15,218 nucleotides of DNA from Bacteroidales bacterium UBA5621 (lineage in GTDB: Bacteria > Bacteroidota > Bacteroidia > Bacteroidales > VadinHA17), in the NCBI GenBank assembly GCA_002424525.1, contig DIKJ01000043.1, positions 9,336-24,553 on the forward strand, given 5' to 3'. The translations under genes were made by a program, and so were the position numbers. The notes beneath the pieces were generated by a model. That model was given only the letters and a program-made list of their open reading frames with translations, was not told the origin of the DNA and did no database searches. How positions within the stretch are numbered: the first letter of the stretch is position 1; each line of letters starts with the position of its first letter. This document shows, one piece after another, positions 1 through 6,732 of this stretch.

Positions 1-1072
1 GGGTGATCCTGAAATAATATGGAAAGAACTGATTGCATTATATGATATTAATGGGGTTTTCATAAATAAGGATTACGAACCGTATGCTATTGAACGTGAT
101 AACAAGATTGAAAAAATACTGGGTGATAAGAAAATACCTCTTCTCAGGTTTAAGGACCAGGTAATCTTTGAGGAGTCTGAAATAGTAAAACCTGACAACA
201 AATCCTACACTATTTTCACTCCGTATAAGAATAGTTGGTTAAGGGAATTTACGAAAACAGGATACAGAGAAGGGGAAGAACCGGCGGCTGAAGCCGGAAA
301 TTATTTCAGACGGATCTTCCCCTTCCCGTCACCAAATGAAATCGGGTTCCGGGAGAGCAACATTAAAGTCAGGCCATTTGATCCTTCAGTGATCCGTGAT
401 TATGACAAATACCGGGATTATCCCTCTGCCGACCGAACCAGTTATCTCTCCCCACACCTGCGATTCGGGACAGTAAGTATCCGGGAAATAGTCAGGACTG
501 CCTCAGACAGTAACCAGACTTTTTTAAGCGAGCTGATATGGCGAGAGTTCTTCATGCAAATACTCTATCATTTCCCTCATGTTGTCACAGAGAATTTCAG
601 GAGGTCTTATGATGATATTGTATGGAGAAACGATGAAACAGAGTTTAAAAGGTGGTGCAACGGAGAAACAGGTTACCCGATGGTTGACGCGGGTATGAGG
701 CAGTTGATTGAGACCGGGTATATGCACAACAGGGTGAGGATGATAACGGCAGGATTCCTGTGCAAGCATCTTCTTATCGACTGGAGGTGGGGAGAGGCTT
801 ATTTTGCCAGGAAACTGCTTGATTATGAACTCTCATCCAACAACGGCAACTGGCAGTGGGCAGCCGGCACAGGCTGTGATGCAGCACCATATTTCAGGGT
901 ATTTAATCCTGATACCCAGCAGAAGAGATTTGATCCGCAAAAGGAATATATCAGAAAATGGATCAGGGAGTATAGCACCGCGGCATATCCGAAACCGGTG
1001 GTTGATCATGAGTTGGCACGCCGGAGAGCTGTCGAAACCTACAAGTCTGGCCTCAGAAAAAGAGGCCTGTAA
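1..1072 (+). CDS. phrB: Deoxyribodipyrimidine photolyase / cryptochrome family, 5'-truncated by window edge
   Basis: This is the C-terminal 356 residues of a photolyase, a flavoprotein that uses blue light to split cyclobutane pyrimidine dimers in DNA. The frame is open from the first complete codon at base 2, so the gene begins before the window; a GTG at 389 is internal and not the start. By family length (about 430-480 aa), roughly 75-120 residues of the N-terminal antenna domain are missing. The FAD-binding catalytic domain is complete: LSPHLRFG, a WREFF motif, GYPMVDAGMRQL, HNRVRM, DWRWGE and NNGNWQWAAGTGCDAAPYFR, with N280, N281 and W284 of the visible fragment inside the last motif. 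This pattern is typical of class I CPD photolyases and close cryptochromes. The enzyme is cytoplasmic. Family assignment is secure; CPD photolyase versus a cryptochrome-like photoreceptor is not fully decided from motifs. Confidence 0.95.
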   Translation, partial: GDPEIIWKELIALYDINGVFINKDYEPYAIERDNKIEKILGDKKIPLLRFKDQVIFEESEIVKPDNKSYTIFTPYKNSWLREFTKTGYREGEEPAAEAGNYFRRIFPFPSPNEIGFRESNIKVRPFDPSVIRDYDKYRDYPSADRTSYLSPHLRFGTVSIREIVRTASDSNQTFLSELIWREFFMQILYHFPHVVTENFRRSYDDIVWRNDETEFKRWCNGETGYPMVDAGMRQLIETGYMHNRVRMITAGFLCKHLLIDWRWGEAYFARKLLDYELSSNNGNWQWAAGTGCDAAPYFRVFNPDTQQKRFDPQKEYIRKWIREYSTAAYPKPVVDHELARRRAVETYKSGLRKRGL

Positions 1073-1101
1073 TCCGACCTTTAATCAATACAATCAAATC
1101 T

Positions 1102-1147
1102 GTCTTGTGACTTTTGTCTTGTGACTTTTGTCTTTTATCTTGTCTTT
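1102..1147. repeat. Degenerate short tandem repeat (14-bp unit)
   Basis: The unit GTCTTGTGACTTTT occurs twice in perfect tandem (1102-1115 and 1116-1129). It is followed by degraded copies containing GTCTTTTATCTT and TTGTCTTT up to about 1147. The unit contains the heptamer CTTGTGA. It lies in the spacer between the photolyase stop and the next gene. It looks like a slippage-derived microsatellite and not a protein-binding array, but that is inference. Confidence 0.6.
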
Positions 1148-1200
1148 CCTATCTCCGCGTTCCTGAACTTTCCCCGTACCAGCTTGTTTTACATTTTTAT

Positions 1201-1208
1201 TACATTTG
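1201..1208 (+). promoter_or_regulatory. Candidate Bacteroidota -7 promoter element
   Basis: TACATTTG matches the Bacteroidota sigma-ABfr -7 consensus TAnnTTTG exactly and lies 20 nt before the ATG at 1229. I see no good TTTG -33 element at the expected 19-20 nt spacing, so this half-site alone is moderate evidence. Confidence 0.4.
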
Positions 1209-1228
1209 CACGACTCAAAGAGAAGACC

Positions 1229-3034
1229 ATGGCATTAACAAGAGCGATACCCCTTACGGAAATGGATGGCCGGAATCTTTATTACACCTTCGTTGCCGGA
1301 GCCAGAAAAGTCATTGAACATCAGGTTGAGCTAAACAAAATAAATGTGTTCCCGGTCAACGACGGTGATACAGGAACAAATCTTGCATCAACCATCAGGT
1401 CTGTCCTCGAAATGATACGACCACACCGTTCATTTAAAATTACTGCAGATCGCATTGCAGAAGCAATCCTGATCAATGCCCGTGGCAACTCGGGAATAAT
1501 ATTTGCGCAATTCTTCTACGGCCTGAGTGCCGAAACCGGTGAATATAAGTCAATAACCATAAAGCAGTTCGCAGAAAGCGTACAACGTTCGGTAAGGTAT
1601 GTCTATGAAGCGGTGGCAGAACCCGTTGAAGGCACAATGCTTACAGTGATCAGGGAATGGGCAGATTACATTTACAAAAGCTGGCCGAGGTTCTATGATT
1701 TCAATAACCTTCTGCTGAGTTCCTTTGAAATCCTTTCAAGATCACTTACTGAAACGAAGAACAAGCTAAAAATACTCGCCAGAAACAATGTTGTTGATGC
1801 CGGGGCCAAAGGATTTGTACTTTTCATTGAGGGCATTATTGAATTTATCCATTCCCGGAATATTAAGGCACTTATCCAGGCCCGGTCAGTTACTGCTTCA
1901 CTGCCTGCAATTGAGGAGGTCATTCCCGAAAAACCCCTGTTCAGATATTGCACTGAGGCCCTGATCAAAAATTGCCTGGCTGATAGCAAATCGCTGATCA
2001 AAACACTTGAAGAGTTCGGGGATTCAATTGTTGTAGCAGGGTCAGATAAAATAAGGCGCATACATCTTCACACAAATACTCCTGCCCTGTTGTTTGACAA
2101 TCTCAGGAGTACCGGTACCATAACTTTCCAGAAAGCTGATGATATGGTGCGCCAGAGCGAGGTTGTTTATAACCGGAAATGGAAAATCGCATTGGTGACG
2201 GATTCAACCTGTGATCTTTCTGAGCAGCATATCGATCATTATCAGATAAATATGGTGCCGATCAATATTCACTTCGGCGAAAATCACTACCTCGATAAGA
2301 TCACCATACAGCCTGATCAGTTCTATAATCTCCTTAATGAGAGTCCCGATTATCCCAAATCTTCTCAGATCAATGAGAAGACCTTTTCAAATGTTTATTC
2401 TCACCTGGCTTCGCATTACGATTCAATAATCGGGATCCATCTGAGTGATAAGCTCAGCGGCACATACAACAGCAGTCTTAAAGCCGCAAAGGTTGTCAGC
2501 AGGGAGTTCGGAAAACCTGTCACTGTTCTTAATTCAAAAAATATTTCAGGAGCGCTGGGATTAACCGTTTTAAGGATTGCGCAGGCAATTGAAAAAGGAT
2601 ATGCTCATGATCAGATAACTGAAATGGCTGAGAGGTGGATCAACGACACCCGGGTATACGTGAGCGTAAGAACGCTCAAATACCTTATCCGGGGCGGAAG
2701 ATTATCAGCGTTCAGGGGACTTATAGCAAGGGCGCTCAATATAAACCCCATAGTTTCGATTGACGAGACAGGGAAAGCAATAGTGTTTGACAAGACTTTC
2801 AATCAGAAGGCAAATATGGAAAAGGTCATGCGGCATGTAAGAACTGTTACCGGCGGCAGGAAAATATGGAATTATATTGTGCTTCATGCAAGCAACACCG
2901 AAGCAGCAGAGTGGTACATTAAAAAGATGGAGGAGATAACAAATAAAAAGCCGGCGTCGGTTGTCGATATCTCGCCGATAATAGGTGCGAATACCGGTAT
3001 GGGGGCCGCTGCGGTATCTTTTCAGTTCGAATAG
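1229..3034 (+). CDS. DhaL (DAK2) - FakA-type zinc linker - DegV fusion protein
   Basis: A 601-aa cytoplasmic protein combining modules usually split between FakA (fatty-acid kinase) and FakB/DegV (fatty-acid-binding partner), the pair that phosphorylates exogenous fatty acids for phospholipid synthesis. Residues about 5-205 are a DhaL kinase domain: the Mg-nucleotide loop has N44, D45 and D47 in PVNDGDTGTN, followed by ARGNSG, EPVEGTM and NVVDAGAKGF. Residues about 225-315 match the FakA middle domain; C241 (YCTE) and the H279-L-H281 pair correspond to its zinc ligands. From K319 a true DegV domain begins (VTDSTCDL at 323-330, later SGTYNSS and GGRLS). The usual C-terminal GAHTG-type motif reads GANTG, so a His thought to contact the fatty-acid carboxylate is Asn. 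The ATG at 1229 was chosen because the upstream in-frame extension is repeat-derived and a -7 element lies within it. The DUF1295 gene follows after 13 nt. Domain calls are firm; the fatty-acid substrate is inferred from the family. Confidence 0.9.
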   Translation: MALTRAIPLTEMDGRNLYYTFVAGARKVIEHQVELNKINVFPVNDGDTGTNLASTIRSVLEMIRPHRSFKITADRIAEAILINARGNSGIIFAQFFYGLSAETGEYKSITIKQFAESVQRSVRYVYEAVAEPVEGTMLTVIREWADYIYKSWPRFYDFNNLLLSSFEILSRSLTETKNKLKILARNNVVDAGAKGFVLFIEGIIEFIHSRNIKALIQARSVTASLPAIEEVIPEKPLFRYCTEALIKNCLADSKSLIKTLEEFGDSIVVAGSDKIRRIHLHTNTPALLFDNLRSTGTITFQKADDMVRQSEVVYNRKWKIALVTDSTCDLSEQHIDHYQINMVPINIHFGENHYLDKITIQPDQFYNLLNESPDYPKSSQINEKTFSNVYSHLASHYDSIIGIHLSDKLSGTYNSSLKAAKVVSREFGKPVTVLNSKNISGALGLTVLRIAQAIEKGYAHDQITEMAERWINDTRVYVSVRTLKYLIRGGRLSAFRGLIARALNINPIVSIDETGKAIVFDKTFNQKANMEKVMRHVRTVTGGRKIWNYIVLHASNTEAAEWYIKKMEEITNKKPASVVDISPIIGANTGMGAAAVSFQFE

Positions 3035-3047
3035 TAAACCCAGTCCC

Positions 3048-3830
3048 ATGCCATTCATCCAGATCTATTTTCAGGCTCTCATTGTCATATTGATCCTGAT
3101 GACATTGCTATGGCTGGTCAGTGTGGTTCTTAAGAATGCGAGTATTGTTGACCCTTTCTGGGGCCTGGGTTTTGTTATCGTTTCAGGATTCTATTTCATG
3201 ACCGGAGACGGCTTTGAATCGAGGAAAATAATCCTTCTCACACTCGTTACTATATGGGGCCTCAGGCTTTCGGTCTGGCTTGCATGGCGGAATTTTGGCA
3301 AGGGTGAAGATTTTCGCTACAGGCAATTCAGGAAAAACTTTGGAGAGAAGAGGTACTGGTGGGTAAGTTATTTTCAGGTATTTCTTCTTCAGGGGATTCT
3401 TATGTGGCTGGTTTCTGTTCCCCTCCTGGGAGCACACTATTACGGCGGCACACAAGCTCTCAACATACTAGATATTGCAGGCATCCTGTTCTGGGTCACC
3501 GGTTTTGTTTTTGAAACCGGGGGAGACTATCAGCTGGCTCGTTTTAAAGCTGATCCGTCAAACAAGGGCAAAGTTTTAGACAAGGGTTTATGGCGATTTA
3601 CCCGTCATCCAAACTATTTTGGTGATTCCTCAGTATGGTGGGGTTACGGATTAATCTGTCTTGCGGCCGGAAGCTGGCTACCTTTAATCGGATCCCTGTT
3701 GATGACCATTCTTATTATAAGAGTGTCAGGAGTGGCGATGCTTGAAAGAACCCTTAAAAAGGAGAAGCCAGGGTACGAGGAGTACGTTCGCAGGACCAGC
3801 GCTTTTATTCCCTGGCTTCCACGAAAATAG
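3048..3830 (+). CDS. DUF1295 / steroid 5-alpha-reductase-like integral membrane protein
   Basis: A 260-aa polytopic membrane protein of the DUF1295 family, related to the C-terminal domain of steroid 5-alpha-reductases and isoprenylcysteine methyltransferase-like membrane enzymes. The sequence shows several hydrophobic helices. The family signature VDPFWGLGF is at residues 34-42, and the strongly conserved FTRHPNYFGD motif at 184-193 would be at the cofactor-binding end. GYEEYVRRTSAFIPW closes the protein, as is usual for this superfamily. The start at 3048 lies 13 nt after the preceding stop; a longer in-frame start at 2985 would overlap the degV-like gene by 50 nt and add a charged stretch before the first helix, so it is less likely. 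Co-transcription with the fatty-acid kinase-like gene suggests a role in lipid or isoprenoid metabolism, but the substrate is unknown. Confidence 0.88.
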   Translation: MPFIQIYFQALIVILILMTLLWLVSVVLKNASIVDPFWGLGFVIVSGFYFMTGDGFESRKIILLTLVTIWGLRLSVWLAWRNFGKGEDFRYRQFRKNFGEKRYWWVSYFQVFLLQGILMWLVSVPLLGAHYYGGTQALNILDIAGILFWVTGFVFETGGDYQLARFKADPSNKGKVLDKGLWRFTRHPNYFGDSSVWWGYGLICLAAGSWLPLIGSLLMTILIIRVSGVAMLERTLKKEKPGYEEYVRRTSAFIPWLPRK

Positions 3831-3940
3831 AATTCTCAGATTAAAGTGGAAATTCGCATTTATTTCGTATTTTTCATTGATAATTTCTTACAGTTACCAC
3901 AAGCAGAGTATTTGTCATTAAACCAGGAACTATATCGATT

Positions 3941-4465
3941 ATGAAAAAAACAGAATCTTCTTACATCAGAATTTGTTTATTCCTGATCTCCGCTGTAACA
4001 TTATTTGCTCCATCATGCGAAAGACTGAAAGAGGATCCCCTGTTTGTCGGCACATGGGAATCGAGGGAGCAGATCGCTATCGGGGATCTCACCTTTAACA
4101 CCACCCGCACACTTGTGCTGACGAAAAAAACATACGAGGAGGTGTATGTGATCAGGATCGGAAACTCTTCCTATATCTCCGCGGTTATCGGACGCAGAGG
4201 CGATCTGGCTGTAAAAGGCACCAGAATGACTTTCACCCTCAGAGAGCTTGGAACCTGCGCCACAGATACCGAAGGCAGATGCACCGCCGATGCCGTGTGG
4301 CATGGCCCGGGTACTCCGTATTATTCAGATAACATTCAGTATTTCAAACTCACATTAACAGGAGAATTTGAGGCAGGAGAATTTTACCTGCGGCTCCTGA
4401 TCGACAATAACGGCGATGGAGATACTGTTGATCAGGGGGAGGATGTTGAATATGAAAGAATTTAA
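3941..4465 (+). CDS. Small secreted lipoprotein, unknown function
   Basis: A 174-aa protein I do not recognise beyond its export signal. Residues 1-25 form a lipoprotein signal (basic MKK start, hydrophobic core, A-P-S before C26), so it should be lipid-anchored through C26. The residues after it (ERLKED) are charged and loosely resemble Bacteroidota surface-export signals. The mature part is predicted beta-rich and begins with VGTWES, a pattern seen in lipocalin-like domains. C106 and C114 flank a short loop and could form a disulfide. Near the C-terminus D155, N157, D159 and D161 form an Asp/Asn-rich loop resembling a calcium site, though spacing to the next Glu (E167) is not canonical EF-hand. 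Its end overlaps the rhamnosidase start by 14 nt, so the two are probably translated together. An imperfect -7-like AGTATTTG lies at 3907-3914. Confidence 0.75.
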   Translation: MKKTESSYIRICLFLISAVTLFAPSCERLKEDPLFVGTWESREQIAIGDLTFNTTRTLVLTKKTYEEVYVIRIGNSSYISAVIGRRGDLAVKGTRMTFTLRELGTCATDTEGRCTADAVWHGPGTPYYSDNIQYFKLTLTGEFEAGEFYLRLLIDNNGDGDTVDQGEDVEYERI

Positions 4466-6671
4466 ACATCTGACTAATACCATGAAGTCGGGAATCATAA
4501 AAATCTTCATCCCAGTAATTTTTTTTCTTTCGCTTACCAGCCTTTTAAAAGGGCAGAAATTGCCTGAGGCTCCGTCGGGTCTGATGGTTGAGTTTATCAG
4601 GGAAACTGGCGGGATCCGTATCCTCGATCCCTCTCCTGAATTCAGCTGGATAGTACCTGTATCCGCCGGTACCCAGACTGCATTTCAGATACTTGTCTCA
4701 TCTTCGATTGATCTTCTTAAGAAGGATGTAGGAGATAAATGGGACAGCGGTTGGAGTTCCGGCTCACAATCGACAGAAGTGGAAATGAGAGGAAATCCTC
4801 TTTCCGGGGAAACCACTTACCACTGGAAAGTAAGGATCTGGGATAATAAGAACAGACCTTCTCAATATTCAAAAATACAATCCTTTACTACCGGCAGATT
4901 CAATGGCTATGCCACCACCGGAAACAGGTTTCTTACGGAAATGATCAAACCGGAAAAAGTTGTTATGAAAGGGAAGGATCATTATTTCGCTGATTTCGGC
5001 AAGGATGCCTTCGGAACGCTGGTGCTCAGTATAGATCCGGTCAGCGTTGATACCCTCATAATTCACCTGGGGGAAAAAACAGACGGGCTGGCAAGTATCG
5101 ACCGTGATCCCGGTGGTACAATAAGATATCAGAAAGTGAGACTGCCGGTTACACCGGGCATAACAACATACACACTCGATCTCCCCCCGGATAAAAGAAA
5201 TACAGGGCCCGCTGCTATCCTCCTTCCTGATTCCATCGGTGTAATAATACCTTTCAGATATTGTGAAATCAAAAACTGTCCGGTTGAGATCACCAGGGAA
5301 AATATCTTTCAGAAAGCACTCTGGCACTATTTTGATGACGGCATAAGTTCTTTCGTCAGCTCCGACACGGTGCTCAACCAGGTGTGGGATATCTGCAAAT
5401 ACAGCATGAAAGCAACATCCTTTGCCGGGATATATGTCGACGGCGACAGGGAGAGGATCCCGTATGAGGCTGATGCGTACATAAACCAGCTCGGCCATTA
5501 TTATACCGACCGGGAATACTCCCTTGCCAGGCGCACAAACGAATATTTCATCAGGAACCCGACATGGCCGACCGAATGGATCCTGCACACAGTGCTGATG
5601 TTCTACTATGACCTTATGTACACCGGAAACACTGAATCTGTCAGCCGGTATTATGAGGAGCTGAAACATAAGGCACTTGTCAGCCTGGCAAGGGAAGATG
5701 GCCTCATCAGTTCGCGTAATGTAACTGATGAAATAATGACTGCTCTGGGCTTTGCAAATGCAGAAGAGAGGATACGCGACATTGTCGACTGGCCGCCCGC
5801 CCAGAAGGATACCGGGTGGAAGCTTGCCACCCCGGAAGGGGAGCGGGATGGTTACGACATGGTCGAAATAAACACCATGGTAAATGCATTTCACTACCGC
5901 AACCTGGTGCTGATGGCAGAACTTGCAGGTCATCTCGGTAAGAGTATTGATGAACTTCTTTACCTGAGCCGGGCGGAAAAAGTCAGAAACAGTATCAACG
6001 AAAAGCTTTTTGACAGGGAGAAGGGCATATATATAGATGGGGAGTTTTCGGTCCACTCATCCCTCCATGCAAATATGACTCCCCTGGCTTTTGGGCTTGT
6101 TCCGGATGAGTATAAGGAGTCTGTAGTCAGGTTCATAAAAACAAGGGGCATGGCCTGCAGTGTTTATGGGGCTCAATATCTCCTTGAAGGACTCTATCTT
6201 GCCGGAGAAGCCGGTTATGCCCTTGAACTTATGACCGCCACTCACGACAGGAGCTGGTGGAACATGATAAGGGTGGGATCTACCATCACATTGGAAGCCT
6301 GGGATATGAAGTACAAGCCCAACTCCGACTGGAACCATGCATGGGGTGCGGCTCCCGCAAATATCATCCCGGGGTATATGTGGGGAATAACACCAGCCTT
6401 GCCCGGGTATGCAAAAGCAATCATCAAACCTCAGTTAAGCTTCCTGACGCACAGCAAAATTGAAGTCCCGACCATACGGGGCACCATTACGGCGGAGTAT
6501 AAGCGTACGGGCAACTCAAAAGAGTACACTGTAACTATTCCGGGGAACATGGAGTGCGACTTCGTGATAACCGGTGAACAGATGCCAACCGTGCGGCATA
6601 ACAAAAAGAAGGTAATACCGGTTAATGGAATCATCCTTCTCAGACCAGGAATAAATAAGATAGTTCTTTAA
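4452..6671 (+). CDS. GH78 family alpha-L-rhamnosidase-like glycoside hydrolase, exported
   Basis: A 739-aa exported enzyme of family GH78, which removes terminal alpha-L-rhamnose from glycans, glycosides or flavonoids by an inverting mechanism. After a signal peptide ending near LKG|Q come an Ig-like domain (about 35-150, ending YHWKVRIWDNKN), a beta-sandwich region (to about 295), the (alpha/alpha)6 barrel (about 300-655) and a C-terminal beta domain (about 660-739). The likely general acid is E334 in DGDRERIPYEAD, and the likely general base is E615 in TITLEAWD, followed by N628-H629. The acid motif differs from the common DCPQRDERLGW version, and the chain is shorter than many GH78 enzymes (about 900-1100 aa), apparently lacking one lectin-like domain. 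The start at 4452 has AGGGGGAGG nine bases upstream; an alternative at 4482 also yields a signal peptide. It overlaps the lipoprotein gene by 14 nt. Exact substrate is unknown. Confidence 0.87.
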   Translation: MKEFKHLTNTMKSGIIKIFIPVIFFLSLTSLLKGQKLPEAPSGLMVEFIRETGGIRILDPSPEFSWIVPVSAGTQTAFQILVSSSIDLLKKDVGDKWDSGWSSGSQSTEVEMRGNPLSGETTYHWKVRIWDNKNRPSQYSKIQSFTTGRFNGYATTGNRFLTEMIKPEKVVMKGKDHYFADFGKDAFGTLVLSIDPVSVDTLIIHLGEKTDGLASIDRDPGGTIRYQKVRLPVTPGITTYTLDLPPDKRNTGPAAILLPDSIGVIIPFRYCEIKNCPVEITRENIFQKALWHYFDDGISSFVSSDTVLNQVWDICKYSMKATSFAGIYVDGDRERIPYEADAYINQLGHYYTDREYSLARRTNEYFIRNPTWPTEWILHTVLMFYYDLMYTGNTESVSRYYEELKHKALVSLAREDGLISSRNVTDEIMTALGFANAEERIRDIVDWPPAQKDTGWKLATPEGERDGYDMVEINTMVNAFHYRNLVLMAELAGHLGKSIDELLYLSRAEKVRNSINEKLFDREKGIYIDGEFSVHSSLHANMTPLAFGLVPDEYKESVVRFIKTRGMACSVYGAQYLLEGLYLAGEAGYALELMTATHDRSWWNMIRVGSTITLEAWDMKYKPNSDWNHAWGAAPANIIPGYMWGITPALPGYAKAIIKPQLSFLTHSKIEVPTIRGTITAEYKRTGNSKEYTVTIPGNMECDFVITGEQMPTVRHNKKKVIPVNGIILLRPGINKIVL

Positions 6672-6693
6672 CCCTGGCCTTCAGGCCAGGGTT
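6670..6693 (+). terminator. Strong hairpin terminator after GH78 gene
   Basis: AACCCTGGCC (6670-6679), loop TTCA, GGCCAGGGTT (6684-6693) form a perfect 10-bp, GC-rich stem that starts inside the GH78 stop codon. The T run after it is short, so termination may be partial and some transcripts may read into the FAD oxidoreductase gene. Confidence 0.7.
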
Positions 6694-6732
6694 TCCGGGA
6701 TACCTGTTACTATATTCATAACACATACACCC

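Noticed and set aside
389..1072. Photolyase gene starting at the GTG at 389
   Set aside because: The frame is open upstream to the window edge and encodes conserved photolyase sequence (KDQVIFEESEIVKP region), so the gene is truncated and not a short independent gene.
2985..3047. Longer N-terminus of the DUF1295 protein starting at 2985
   Set aside because: It would overlap the preceding gene by 50 nt and add a polar stretch before the first helix; the ATG at 3048 is better placed.
4869..6056. Long open frame of 395 codons on the - strand inside the GH78 gene
   Set aside because: It lies fully antisense to a well-supported enzyme gene, its product is Cys-rich with no recognisable domain or signal, and the + strand carries the clear GH78 motifs. 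It is a codon-bias shadow.
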